Source: Nonlabens sp. Hel1_33_55
GTDB lineage: Bacteria; Bacteroidota; Bacteroidia; Flavobacteriales; Flavobacteriaceae
Assembly: GCF_900101765.1 (NCBI RefSeq)
Contig: NZ_LT627735.1
Span: 62,001-126,000 of the forward strand
Reading direction: 5' to 3'
Length of the DNA stretch: 64,000 nucleotides
Part shown: piece by piece, positions 1 to 8,700 of the stretch
Position numbering within the stretch: position 1 is the first letter of the stretch
How the letters are laid out: the number at the start of each line of letters is the position of its first letter
Made by a program: the position numbers and the translations under genes
Notes under the pieces: generated by a model
The model's database searches: none
What the model saw: the letters and a program-made list of their open reading frames with translations, nothing else
What the model was told of the DNA's origin: nothing

Positions 1-2
1 CG

Positions 3-278
3 GGAACAGACTTTAAAGTGCTCAACTTTTACGGTGGTGTGAATTTCAACGCCGGTACGACAGAAACCGATTTGTTGGGAACCTATACCGTGCGCAGCTC
101 TGGCAGTATTTTCCCGATTGGTCAAACCTTTGAAGACCCTATATCTGTTAAGACAGACGTTAGCTCCATGTTAGGAACTGTTGGGACAAAACTGACTCTC
201 GGCTTTTTCCAGATCAATGCGGGTTACACCTTTGGAGAATTTGATACCCTTAACGGTGCGATAGCCTTCAAATTTTAG
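3..278 (+). CDS. C-terminus of a probable outer-membrane beta-barrel protein (5' end outside window)
   Basis: The reading frame is open from base 3 and stops at 278, so only about 91 C-terminal residues are visible. They alternate polar and hydrophobic residues, contain aromatic-ended strands (LTLGFFQINAGY) and finish with Ala-Phe-Lys-Phe, the terminal aromatic residue typical of Gram-negative beta-barrels. It resembles Bacteroidota DUF6588-type envelope proteins, but too little is visible to be sure. A GTG at 18 is internal to the frame, because coding continues upstream of it (GTDFK). No specific substrate can be proposed. Confidence 0.6.
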   Translation, partial: GTDFKVLNFYGGVNFNAGTTETDLLGTYTVRSSGSIFPIGQTFEDPISVKTDVSSMLGTVGTKLTLGFFQINAGYTFGEFDTLNGAIAFKF

Positions 279-380
279 AACATTTTTTCAAAACCTTGAA
301 ACTGATCGGCTTTGCCAACCTTTGAGATAGATTTAATTATAAATAAATCCTATTTCAATATCTTTATGGATTGTAAAGAG

Positions 381-400
381 TTCGCTTCCGCGAAAGCGAA
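381..400. repeat. Palindrome copy 1 (one mismatch)
   Basis: Intergenic copy of the genome-wide palindrome, reading TTCGCTTCCGCGAAAGCGAA, 29 bp upstream of mdh. The T-to-C change is the same one found in the copy inside the ABC transporter gene at 28176. No U-tract follows on either strand, so it is not a terminator. Confidence 0.9.
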
Positions 401-428
401 ATTATTAATCAACATTTAAACACATTTT

Positions 429-1349
429 ATGAAAGTTACCGTAGTAGGAGCAGGCGCTGTAGGCGCAAGTTGTGCAGAATATATCGCTATAAAGAATTTT
501 GCTAGCGAAGTCGTCTTGCTGGATATCAAGGAAGGATTTGCAGAAGGTAAGGCCATGGATTTGATGCAGACCGCATCCCTTAATGGTTTTGACACTAAAA
601 TAACTGGTGTGACCAACGATTATTCAAAAACTGCTGGTAGCCATATCGCTGTAATTACATCAGGAATACCACGTAAACCTGGTATGACTCGTGAAGAATT
701 GATAGGAATTAATGCTGGGATCGTGAAATCGGTTTCAGAGAGTATTGTAAAAGAATCACCAGACGTGATTTTGATCGTGGTTTCCAACCCAATGGATACG
801 ATGACATACCTAGCTCACCAATCAACTGGACTTCCTAAACACAGAATTATAGGAATGGGTGGCGCTCTAGATAGTGCACGTTTCAAATACAGACTTGCGG
901 AGGCTCTTGAAGCTCCAATATCTGATGTAGACGGCATGGTGATAGGTGGTCACAGTGATACCGGTATGGTGCCATTAACAAGACTAGCAACCCGCAATAG
1001 TGTTCCTGCAAGCGAATTTTTAAGTGAAGATCGCTTGAATCAAGTGATGGAAGATACTAAAGTTGGTGGAGCTACATTAACTAAATTATTGGGTACAAGT
1101 GCATGGTACGCTCCAGGTGCTGCGGTTTCTGGACTGGTACAAGCTATTGCCTGCGACCAGAAGAAAATCTTCCCATGTAGTACACTTCTTGACGGTGAGT
1201 ATGGTTTATCTGATCTTTGTATAGGTGTTCCGGTAGTATTAGGAGCAAATGGAATAGAGAAGATCGTAGAGATCGAACTTTCTGATGCAGAAAAAGAGCA
1301 TCTACATAAGAGCGCAGAAGGCGTTAAGGCGACTAACGACCTATTGTAA
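429..1349 (+). CDS. mdh: Malate dehydrogenase (NAD-dependent)
   Basis: Interconverts malate and oxaloacetate with NAD+/NADH in the TCA cycle, in the cytoplasm. The 306-residue length is usual for the lactate-dehydrogenase-like bacterial MDH group. The Rossmann loop GAGAVGAS spans residues 7-14, and Asp32 at the end of beta-2 predicts NAD rather than NADP. The substrate loop carries the expected arginines (IPRKPGMTREEL, about 79-90), followed by SNPMDTMTY and the catalytic His of GGHSDTG. It is a single-gene unit: a palindrome lies upstream and a strong terminator follows 19 bp after the stop. The start at ATG 429 gives a canonical MKVTVVGAG N-terminus. Identification is secure. Confidence 0.96.
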   Translation: MKVTVVGAGAVGASCAEYIAIKNFASEVVLLDIKEGFAEGKAMDLMQTASLNGFDTKITGVTNDYSKTAGSHIAVITSGIPRKPGMTREELIGINAGIVKSVSESIVKESPDVILIVVSNPMDTMTYLAHQSTGLPKHRIIGMGGALDSARFKYRLAEALEAPISDVDGMVIGGHSDTGMVPLTRLATRNSVPASEFLSEDRLNQVMEDTKVGGATLTKLLGTSAWYAPGAAVSGLVQAIACDQKKIFPCSTLLDGEYGLSDLCIGVPVVLGANGIEKIVEIELSDAEKEHLHKSAEGVKATNDLL

Positions 1350-1367
1350 AAAACTAAATTTATATAC

Positions 1368-1395
1368 AAAACCGCTCTTCAGGAGCGGTTTTTTT
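1368..1395 (+). terminator. Rho-independent terminator of mdh
   Basis: An 8-bp stem AACCGCTC/GAGCGGTT with a 5-nt loop is followed by a run of seven Ts, directly downstream of mdh. Confidence 0.9.
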
Positions 1396-1459
1396 ATGGA
1401 ATGAATTTGCCACTTTCTCAATGATCGTTGCTAGGTAAGGACATTGTGGAATGTACGTT

Positions 1460-1473
1460 TTCGCTAAAGCGAA
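1460..1473. repeat. Shrunken palindrome copy
   Basis: TTCGCTAAAGCGAA is exactly the consensus palindrome with the central six bases TTCGCG removed. It lies in the mdh-secDF spacer. It looks like a deletion derivative of a full copy. Confidence 0.6.
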
Positions 1474-1539
1474 CACCGCACAAGCCTAGAAATAAATTTT
1501 AACTCATTGTATTTCAGTAGGGTTGCGATTTAAATTTTA

Positions 1540-1571
1540 ATTGCTAAAAGATACTCGAAAGCCTATATTTG
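1540..1571 (+). promoter_or_regulatory. Flavobacterial sigma-A promoter of secDF
   Basis: The -33 element is ATTG (1540-1543) and the -7 element is TATATTTG (1564-1571), with a 20-nt gap. This matches the Bacteroidota consensus TTG-N19-20-TAnnTTTG. It leaves a leader of about 30 nt before the secDF ATG. Confidence 0.65.
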
Positions 1572-1608
1572 CTCGTTCAAATTTTAACAACAATTAAAGA
1601 TTTAAAGA

Positions 1609-4600
1609 ATGCAAAATAAAGGACTGATCAGATTCTTTGCGATCATTTTTGCAATTGTGTGTATCTACCAGCTTACGTACACTTTCATTACCAATAAGGT
1701 TGAAAATGATGCAGAAGCTTATGCCGAAAGAGTTGTTGATGCAGACGCTCCCAATTCTTCAACGCTTATCGAGGAAGCTAGAAAAAGATATCTAGATTCT
1801 GTCGCGAGCAAGGACGTTTGGGGTGGCTACACGACTTATGCAGGTGCTAAGGATAATGAGCTTAAAAAAGGTCTGGACCTTAAAGGTGGTATCAATGTAA
1901 TTCTTCAGATTTCTGTTCGTGACCTATTAATAGGAATGGCAGACGGTTCTACTGATGGAGATTTCCGCAATGCACTGGACCGCGCAGATGAGCGCGTCAA
2001 GGATGGACAGCAAAGCTACTATGACTACTTCATTGAAGAGTTCAATTCTATTGATGGTGCGCAGTTAGCCTCACCGGATATTTTTGCTAACCAGGAAATG
2101 GAAGGCCGTATTGACTTTGACATGTCTAATGGTGATGTTGAGCCAGTTCTAAGAGAAGAGTTACAATCCTATATGGTTAGTGCTTTTGATGTATTGAGAA
2201 AGCGTATCGACAAATTTGGTACAACACAGCCTAATATCCAGCAATTGGGTAATACAGGTAGAATCCTGATTGAAATGCCTGGTGAAAGAGATATCAAGCG
2301 TGTTGAATCCTTACTTGTTGGGACTGCATTACTAGAGTTCTGGCATGTTTATAAAGCTGGAGAAATTGCTCCTTATTTAGTAGCTGCAGATAGTTACTGG
2401 GCAGATAAAATTGCCAGTGAGAAAGGTGATGTAGTTACAGACTCTACTGCGGTAGAAGAAAATGTAGATTCTACTGAAATTCAAACACCTCAAAACGACA
2501 CTTCTCTTGAAGATCTTTTGAGCGATAATGAAATTGACAGTGAGGATTCTATTTATGAAATTGACGATGCTCAGTATGATGCTAATCCAATACTATCAAG
2601 AGTACTAGCTCCTGGAAATGGATCTGGTCCTATCATTGCGACTTTTAGAGCTTCTGATAGACAACTGATTCAAGGGTATCTAAACGATCCACAAGCGAAA
2701 GCAAAACTAGATCCTTCCCAGCGTTACGCTATGTTCATCTGGGGACGACCTGAATTGAATGACGAGTTGGGTTATGAGTTGATCGACCTTTATGCAGTTC
2801 GTTCTAATGCACAAGGTGAAGCGCCACTTTCTGGTGGAGTAATTACCAACGCAAAACAAGATTATGACATCAACGGTAAAGTTATCGTAAGCATGTCTAT
2901 GAATAGTGAAGGTGCTAAGATCTGGGAAGAAATGACCACTGAAGCTTTTCAAAATCAAACCCAAGTCGCAGTTGTTTTAGATAGCACTGTTTATAGTGCA
3001 CCTGGAATCAACGATGGCCCTATTGCTGGAGGTAACAGTCAGATCTCGGGAGATTTTAGTGTTGCAGAGGCAGAAGATCTTGCCACCGTTCTTAAAGCTG
3101 GTAAACTTCCTGCAAGAGCAGAAATTATTCAAAAAGAAATCATAGGCCCATCATTGGGTCAGGAAGCTATTAACTCTGGTTTATGGTCATTTGCCATTGC
3201 CTTATTATTGGTACTGGTATGGATGTTCTTCTACTATGGTAGAGCTGGACTGTATGCAGACGTTGCCTTGTTGGTGAACATTCTGTTCATATTTGGAGCG
3301 CTGGCTTCGTTTGGAGCCGTACTGACATTGCCTGGTATTGCTGGTATCGTACTTACCATTGGTATATCGGTGGATGCGAACGTACTGATCTTTGAAAGGA
3401 TACGTGAGGAACTTGCCAAAGGAAAATCTCAAGCAGATTCGATAAAGGATGGTTTCAATAACGCATTAAGTTCTATTCTGGATGCAAACATCACGACATT
3501 CTTGACTGCTGCGATTCTTTACATATTTGGAACAGGCCCTATTCAAGGATTTGCAACAACCTTGATGATTGGTATTTTGACCTCTCTGTTTACTGCGATC
3601 TTTATTACAAGACTATTCATAGATGGTTATGGTAAAAACGGTAAGTCATTGGCATTTACGACCAGTTTCACTAAAACTTGGTTTACTAATATCAATATTG
3701 ACTTCCTTAAGAAGAGAAAGACAGCTTATACCATTTCAGGAGTTTTACTTCTAGCGAGTGTTATTTCACTAGCGACATTGCAGTTGAACTTTGGAATTGA
3801 CTTTACTGGTGGACGTAAATACACCATACGTTTTGACCAAGACATGAATGCTACTGAAGTTACTAGTATACTAAGTGACCCTAGCGTGTTTGGTAGTGCT
3901 GAGGCAAAAACTTATGGTGCTGAAAATCAATTAGCAATTAGTACTAAATACGGTATTGATGGTGAGGACAGTGAAGTGAGCGCAGATATTGAAAGCAAGC
4001 TTTACAATTCATTGAGAGAATTCTTACCAGCTGACTTGACTCAGGAGCAATTTGCAGATGTTAGTGTGGAAGATAAAGATTATGGAATTATGTCCAACTT
4101 CCAAGTAGGACCAACCATTGCAGATGATATCCTGACAGGATCTTTGTATGCGATCTTCGGCTCACTGATTGTCGTATTCCTCTACATCCTTATCCGATTT
4201 AGAAGATGGCAATTCTCACTGGGTGCAGTGGCTGCTGTATTCCACGATGTGATTATTGTACTGGGAATATTCTCTGCAACCTATAAGATCTTACCTTTCA
4301 ACATGGAGATTGACCAAGCATTTATCGCAGCGATCCTAACGGTAATTGGTTACTCGCTGAATGATACCGTGGTTGTGTTTGATAGAATCAGAGAATTTAT
4401 TGCAGAGAAGACCAACTGGGACTTCGGTAGAACCGTTAATGGAGCGATAAGCAGTACGATTTCTCGTACGTTGAACACCTCGTTAACGACTTTGATTGTA
4501 TTGCTTGCGATATTCATCTTTGGTGGAGAATCCATTCGAGGCTTTATGTTTGCCTTGATTATTGGTGTGGTTGTAGGTACCTATTCATCGGTATTCATTG

Positions 4601-4680
4601 CAACTCCTATCATGTATGATTCATTGAGAAAGACTAAGGATAGACCTAGAAAAGCGATTCCAGAAAAAGAAGTAGAATAA
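1609..4680 (+). CDS. secDF: Fused protein translocase SecDF
   Basis: Membrane subunit that uses the proton gradient to pull proteins through SecYEG. SecD and SecF, separate genes in many bacteria, are one 1023-residue protein here, as is usual in Bacteroidota. There is an N-terminal transmembrane helix (about 8-28). The SecD signature GLDLKGG is near residue 90. A large periplasmic region follows, with an acidic low-complexity insert around 285-325. A six-helix SecD membrane block (about 525-690) follows, with the ISVDANVLIFERIREE motif. The SecF half has DFTGG near 730 and a second six-helix block with SLNDTVVVFDRIREF. A promoter and a terminator bracket it as a monocistronic unit. Confidence 0.97.
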   Translation: MQNKGLIRFFAIIFAIVCIYQLTYTFITNKVENDAEAYAERVVDADAPNSSTLIEEARKRYLDSVASKDVWGGYTTYAGAKDNELKKGLDLKGGINVILQISVRDLLIGMADGSTDGDFRNALDRADERVKDGQQSYYDYFIEEFNSIDGAQLASPDIFANQEMEGRIDFDMSNGDVEPVLREELQSYMVSAFDVLRKRIDKFGTTQPNIQQLGNTGRILIEMPGERDIKRVESLLVGTALLEFWHVYKAGEIAPYLVAADSYWADKIASEKGDVVTDSTAVEENVDSTEIQTPQNDTSLEDLLSDNEIDSEDSIYEIDDAQYDANPILSRVLAPGNGSGPIIATFRASDRQLIQGYLNDPQAKAKLDPSQRYAMFIWGRPELNDELGYELIDLYAVRSNAQGEAPLSGGVITNAKQDYDINGKVIVSMSMNSEGAKIWEEMTTEAFQNQTQVAVVLDSTVYSAPGINDGPIAGGNSQISGDFSVAEAEDLATVLKAGKLPARAEIIQKEIIGPSLGQEAINSGLWSFAIALLLVLVWMFFYYGRAGLYADVALLVNILFIFGALASFGAVLTLPGIAGIVLTIGISVDANVLIFERIREELAKGKSQADSIKDGFNNALSSILDANITTFLTAAILYIFGTGPIQGFATTLMIGILTSLFTAIFITRLFIDGYGKNGKSLAFTTSFTKTWFTNINIDFLKKRKTAYTISGVLLLASVISLATLQLNFGIDFTGGRKYTIRFDQDMNATEVTSILSDPSVFGSAEAKTYGAENQLAISTKYGIDGEDSEVSADIESKLYNSLREFLPADLTQEQFADVSVEDKDYGIMSNFQVGPTIADDILTGSLYAIFGSLIVVFLYILIRFRRWQFSLGAVAAVFHDVIIVLGIFSATYKILPFNMEIDQAFIAAILTVIGYSLNDTVVVFDRIREFIAEKTNWDFGRTVNGAISSTISRTLNTSLTTLIVLLAIFIFGGESIRGFMFALIIGVVVGTYSSVFIATPIMYDSLRKTKDRPRKAIPEKEVE

Positions 4681-4702
4681 TAATCTATTTAGTGAATAAA
4701 CA

Positions 4703-4732
4703 AAGCCCGAACGATACGTTCGGGCTTTTTTG
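4703..4732 (+). terminator. Rho-independent terminator of secDF
   Basis: A perfect 11-bp stem AAGCCCGAACG/CGTTCGGGCTT with a 3-nt loop is followed by a T tract, 22 bp after the secDF stop. Confidence 0.93.
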
Positions 4733-5012
4733 TTTTATGATCTAGCATTGTGATTTTGTGCTATTCGCTTTCGCGAAAGCGAACTCAAATTCAAACTTAG
4801 CTGCTAGATACAGCAGATCATACCTAAAGAATCAATTACTTATCAGGTAAGTCATAATAATCATTATAGTTCTTCTACATCACCTTCAGAGCATTGAGGC
4901 TTTAGACTAATTACGCATTTCTAAAGGCGTTTTAGGTTTATAACAAGGTGCTAATAGATAGCTGACAGAAATCCATAAGAATCTCCTTATTCAGTTTTCA
5001 TGCGATGATTCA
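4733..5012. other. Gene-free spacer between convergent secDF and lgt
   Basis: About 280 bp between two terminators. It holds one full palindrome copy (4764-4783) and otherwise AT-rich sequence with no convincing coding frame, RNA or promoter. Confidence 0.6.
4764..4783. repeat. Palindrome copy 2 (perfect)
   Basis: Perfect 20-bp inverted repeat TTCGCTTTCGCGAAAGCGAA between convergent genes, separate from both flanking terminators. Confidence 0.95.
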
Positions 5013-5046
5013 ATAAAAAATGCCTCTAGAGTTCTAGAGGCATTTT
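5013..5046 (-). terminator. Rho-independent terminator of lgt
   Basis: A perfect 12-bp stem AATGCCTCTAGA/TCTAGAGGCATT with a 2-nt loop. Read on the minus strand, it is followed by a run of Ts. It lies 23 bp beyond the lgt stop. Confidence 0.9.
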
Positions 5047-5068
5047 ACTAATGATAATTTCGTTAGGC

Positions 5069-6004
5069 TTATACCTCACGCTTCAACCAACTCTCTGGTC
5101 TAAACATTAATAACAATCCAAGCAGAATAAAAGGAATACTCAACATCTGCCCAGTATTAAGGCCAAAAATAAAGTTCTCGCCACCTTCTACCTGTTTGAT
5201 TTTGACAAACTCGATAAAGAAACGGGCAACGAACAATCCCACAAAAAACAATCCTAGTATATAACCTACTTTTTGTTTTTTATCGGTTTTCCAATAAACA
5301 AAGTAGAGTAAAACAAACAGCGCTACATAGCACAAGGCCTCATAGATCTGGGATGGATGTCTAAAAGGAATTGAATCTAACAATCCAGCATATTGTGGAT
5401 CATTAACCACGGCTTCAATCGCTTTATCAGTGTCTTTAATTCCAGTAGAATAGAGCGCATCACGTACTGCCGGGTCAGATGTATCTCTTACAAATTTAAA
5501 GGCCCAAGATACGTCAGTTACTTTTCCAACAATCTCGCTATTCAATAAATTCCCCATACGTACAAAGGCTCCACCTATGGCGGTAGGAATCACAATACGG
5601 TCTAAGATCCAGAACATATGCTTTTTCAAATGCTTACGGCTGTAGAAGTACATCGCAATCATGATCCCAATAGCTGCACCATGACTCGCCATTCCTGCAA
5701 AACCAGTCCATTCAAACGGACTAAGTTTAAAAGGCAAAAAGACATGCAAAGGATCAGTAAAAAGAACCTCAGTCTCATAAAAAAGGTAATGACCTATGCG
5801 AGCTCCAGCAAGACAACCTATGACCGTATACATAAATAACGGATCCAATTTATCAAGGCTGATTTTGTCCTTTATAAATATAGGTTTGATAATGTACCAT
5901 CCCAAAACAAATGCGACAACATAGGAAAGACTATAGAAATGTATGGTAAAAAATCCTAGGTCAAGACCTTCCAACGGATTCCAAATAACTTTAAGTGGCA
6001 GCAT
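5069..6004 (-). CDS. lgt: Prolipoprotein diacylglyceryl transferase
   Basis: Inner-membrane enzyme that moves diacylglycerol from phosphatidylglycerol onto the lipobox cysteine of prolipoproteins, the first step of lipoprotein maturation. Several lipoproteins in this window are clients. Family motifs are visible: GARIGHYLFYE in an early helix, the signature RMGNLLNSEIVG near residue 170, and HPSQIYEAL near 225. At 311 residues it is somewhat longer than the usual 260-290. The extra length is a soluble insert between the signature and HPSQIYEA. It lies 67 bp downstream of yidD and is probably read with cysS-yidD. Confidence 0.95.
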   Translation of the reverse strand: MLPLKVIWNPLEGLDLGFFTIHFYSLSYVVAFVLGWYIIKPIFIKDKISLDKLDPLFMYTVIGCLAGARIGHYLFYETEVLFTDPLHVFLPFKLSPFEWTGFAGMASHGAAIGIMIAMYFYSRKHLKKHMFWILDRIVIPTAIGGAFVRMGNLLNSEIVGKVTDVSWAFKFVRDTSDPAVRDALYSTGIKDTDKAIEAVVNDPQYAGLLDSIPFRHPSQIYEALCYVALFVLLYFVYWKTDKKQKVGYILGLFFVGLFVARFFIEFVKIKQVEGGENFIFGLNTGQMLSIPFILLGLLLMFRPESWLKREV

Positions 6005-6071
6005 AATTTGTTTTAAAAAGAGCTAAAATACTATTATTAATTAGCTATTGGTAGTCCTACAATAGCAATCG

Positions 6072-6296
6072 TTACGGTACAGGATCATAACCTTTGCCAC
6101 CCCAAGGATGGCAACTAGCAATACGCTTGATTCCCAACCAGCCACCTTTGAAAAGGCCGTGCTTCTTTAGGGCTTCAATCATATAATGGGAACAGGTAGG
6201 TTGATATCTACAAGTGGCAGGCAAAAAAGGAGATATACCGGTTTGATAGAATCGTACCAGCCATATCAAAGGCTTTTCTGCTCTTGAATTTTTCAT
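6072..6296 (-). CDS. yidD: Membrane protein insertion efficiency factor YidD
   Basis: Small (74 residues) membrane-associated protein of the YidD family, which assists YidC-dependent insertion. Diagnostic features are the cysteine pattern CRYQPTCSHYMIEAL, the amphipathic KHGLFKGGWLGIKR segment, and the C-terminal CHPWGGKGYDPVP. Its ATG (6296-6294) abuts the cysS stop codon with no gap, so the two are almost certainly translationally coupled. Confidence 0.95.
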   Translation of the reverse strand: MKNSRAEKPLIWLVRFYQTGISPFLPATCRYQPTCSHYMIEALKKHGLFKGGWLGIKRIASCHPWGGKGYDPVP

Positions 6297-7784
6297 TTAT
6301 TTAGCAGTAAAGGTAGTGCCGTCAGCACCATCTTTTAATTGAATACCAGCCGCTGCCAGTTCATCCCTGATTTTGTCACTGGTTTCAAAATCTTTTCTTG
6401 CCCTTGCAGTGGCGCGTAAATCAATGATAAGTTTCATAGCGGCATCCATGTGTTTGCCACTGTTGATATCATCGGTTTCATCCGCGCGTTTGATTCCTAG
6501 AACGTCATATAAAAAGGAATGAATCGTATCTTGAAAAAGCTCTAAATCTGATGCTGAAATTGTCTCATTTTCTTCATTAATGGCATGAATCATCTTTGCA
6601 CCTTCAAATAATTCTGCAATAAGAATAGGTGTATTGAAATCATCGTTCATGGCATCATAGCAACTTTGAACCCAGGATTCTATATCCACGCTGGAGGATT
6701 TTGAAACCTTTAAATGATCCATCAAACTAATGGCTTCCTGGAGTCTGTGTAGGCCTTTTTCGGCAGCTAGAATAGCATCGTTACTAAAATCCAAAACCGA
6801 TCTATAATGCGCCTGCATCATAAAGAAGCGTACGACTGCTGGAGAAAACGCCTTTTCCATGAAGTCATTGTCGCCCGTAAATAACTCTTCTGGTAAAATG
6901 GAATTGCCGGTGGATTTAGACATTTTTTTACCTTCTAGCGTAAGCATATTGGCATGCATCCAGTAATTGACGGGACTATGCCCATGAGCAGCTTCACCTT
7001 GTGCTATTTCACATTCATGATGTGGAAATTTAAGATCCATTCCACCACCATGTAAATCAAAAGTCTCACCTAAATATTTGGAACTCATGACCGTACACTC
7101 AAGATGCCATCCAGGGAAACCGTCGCCCCATGGACTAGGCCATCTCATGATATGAGCCGGCGATGCTTGTTTCCATAAAGCAAAATCCTGCGGATTTTCC
7201 TTCTCGCTTTGCGCAGCAAGCTCACGTGTATTCGCAATCATATCTTCAAGATTGCGGCCGCTAAGCTTTCCATATTGATGATCTTCATTGAATTTCAGAA
7301 CATCAAAGTAAATAGAACCGTTGCGTTCATAGGCATATCCCTTATCCATGATCGTCTTAATAATCTCAATTTGTTCCACGATATGACCGGTTGCTGTAGG
7401 CTCAATACTAGGTGGCAAGCTGTTGAAGCGCTTCATCACGTTATGAAAGTCCAGTGTGTATTGCTGTACAACTTCCATGGGTTCCAACTTCTCCAGTCTC
7501 GCTTTTTTGGAGATTTTGTCCTCACCCTGATCGGCATCGTCAGTAAGGTGACCGGCGTCGGTAATATTTCGCACGTAGCGTACCTTATAACCCAGATGAG
7601 TCAGATACCTATAAATCATGTCAAAACTGATGAACGTACGGCAGTTACCTAAGTGTACATTGCTGTAAACCGTAGGTCCACAAACGTACATCCCAATACG
7701 ACCCTCATGAATAGGTTCAAAGACCTGTTTCTCGCTGGCGATGGAGTTGTAGAGTCGCAGTTTTTGCTGGTTGTAAAGTGCCAT
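6297..7784 (-). CDS. cysS: Cysteinyl-tRNA synthetase
   Basis: Charges tRNA-Cys with cysteine in the cytoplasm. The 495-residue class I synthetase shows the N-terminal CGPTVYSNVHLGNCR segment (zinc ligand plus HIGH-equivalent HLGN), WHLEC and HHECEIAQ zinc ligands, and the KKMSKSTGN loop near residue 288. The C-terminal anticodon-binding region includes the conserved DFNTP. The ATG at 7784 gives MALYNQQKLRLYNS, typical for the family. It heads a cysS-yidD-lgt unit; the 77-bp spacer from folE holds a palindrome. Confidence 0.97.
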   Translation of the reverse strand: MALYNQQKLRLYNSIASEKQVFEPIHEGRIGMYVCGPTVYSNVHLGNCRTFISFDMIYRYLTHLGYKVRYVRNITDAGHLTDDADQGEDKISKKARLEKLEPMEVVQQYTLDFHNVMKRFNSLPPSIEPTATGHIVEQIEIIKTIMDKGYAYERNGSIYFDVLKFNEDHQYGKLSGRNLEDMIANTRELAAQSEKENPQDFALWKQASPAHIMRWPSPWGDGFPGWHLECTVMSSKYLGETFDLHGGGMDLKFPHHECEIAQGEAAHGHSPVNYWMHANMLTLEGKKMSKSTGNSILPEELFTGDNDFMEKAFSPAVVRFFMMQAHYRSVLDFSNDAILAAEKGLHRLQEAISLMDHLKVSKSSSVDIESWVQSCYDAMNDDFNTPILIAELFEGAKMIHAINEENETISASDLELFQDTIHSFLYDVLGIKRADETDDINSGKHMDAAMKLIIDLRATARARKDFETSDKIRDELAAAGIQLKDGADGTTFTAK

Positions 7785-7817
7785 GATCTTATGATGTGTG
7801 AATGATTGTTGATGTGT

Positions 7818-7837
7818 TTCGCTTTCGCGAAAGCGAA
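7818..7837. repeat. Palindrome copy 3 (perfect)
   Basis: Perfect 20-bp palindrome filling much of the 77-bp folE-cysS spacer. No T tract follows on either strand, so it does not look like a terminator between these co-oriented genes. Confidence 0.95.
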
Positions 7838-7861
7838 CTATTCAAAAACCTATTGCTTCTA

Positions 7862-8542
7862 TTAAAATTTAGTTTCAAGTTTTATGTAATCCAGAAATTC
7901 ACTCTTCACCTGCGGGTCCTTAAATTTCCCGCCGAACTCGCCAGTAACCGTGCTGCTATCAATATCGCGTATCCCGCGGCTATTCACGCACAAATGCTTA
8001 GCATCAATGACACAAGCAACATCTTCTGTATTTAAAACTTGCTGTAACTCTCGTACGATCTGGATATTTAATCGCTCTTGAACTTGAGGACGTTTTGCAT
8101 AGTAGTCAACAATACGATTCATTTTAGAAAGGCCTACAACATTACCGTTGGATATGTAAGCGACGTGAGCGCGACCTACTATAGGTAATAAGTGATGTTC
8201 ACAAGTGGAGTAGAGGACGATGTTCTTTTCCACGAGCATTTCGTTGTATTTGTACTTGTTCTCAAAAGTAGATGCGCTGGGCTTCATTTGAGGTCGCAAG
8301 CCACCAAATATCTCATTCACAAACATTTTTGCCACGCGGTTGGGAGTGCCCTTCAAGCTATCGTCAGTCATGTCCATTCCTAATGTGACTAGGATTTCAT
8401 GGACGTTTTTCTTTATGGATTCTATTTTTTCGGCATCAGATAATTTGAAGGCATCTTCCCTTAACGGAGTTTGCTCGTTAGAGGATAAGTGATCCTGGTC
8501 TTCCATATTATCTAAAAAATCTTCTACTTTCATACAAATCAT
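7862..8542 (-). CDS. folE: GTP cyclohydrolase I
   Basis: Converts GTP to 7,8-dihydroneopterin triphosphate, the first step to tetrahydrofolate. folP, a later enzyme of the same pathway, lies at 30.4 kb. Conserved zinc and active-site residues are visible in STCEHHLLP and HLCVNSRGIRD, and substrate-binding residues in VGLSKMNRIVDYYAKRPQVQERL. The annotated 226 residues begin at ATG 8542. An ATG three codons downstream (8533, MKVEDFLDN) is at least as likely to be the start. The first 40 residues are a variable acidic extension. Confidence 0.96.
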   Translation of the reverse strand: MICMKVEDFLDNMEDQDHLSSNEQTPLREDAFKLSDAEKIESIKKNVHEILVTLGMDMTDDSLKGTPNRVAKMFVNEIFGGLRPQMKPSASTFENKYKYNEMLVEKNIVLYSTCEHHLLPIVGRAHVAYISNGNVVGLSKMNRIVDYYAKRPQVQERLNIQIVRELQQVLNTEDVACVIDAKHLCVNSRGIRDIDSSTVTGEFGGKFKDPQVKSEFLDYIKLETKF

Positions 8543-8700
8543 GCAGGTTTCCTGCGGTAAAAATTATCCTGCAAATTTACAAATTAACAAGAGAAGAAGG
8601 CTTGTAAATGAGATTAGACTAAAACAGCGATTCCTACGTTTTTTAAGGACAATCATAATCACGATATTTACCGTAAGAAAAATTCTACCACTAGATTTTT

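Noticed and set aside
1040..1369. Minus-strand frame opposite mdh
   Set aside because: Antisense shadow of mdh without any conserved protein feature.
4764..4783. Palindrome as transcription terminator
   Set aside because: No T tract follows on either strand at this or other copies, and separate true terminators flank this copy.
7209..7652. 147-codon plus-strand frame
   Set aside because: Antisense to cysS, whose conserved motifs fix the true frame.
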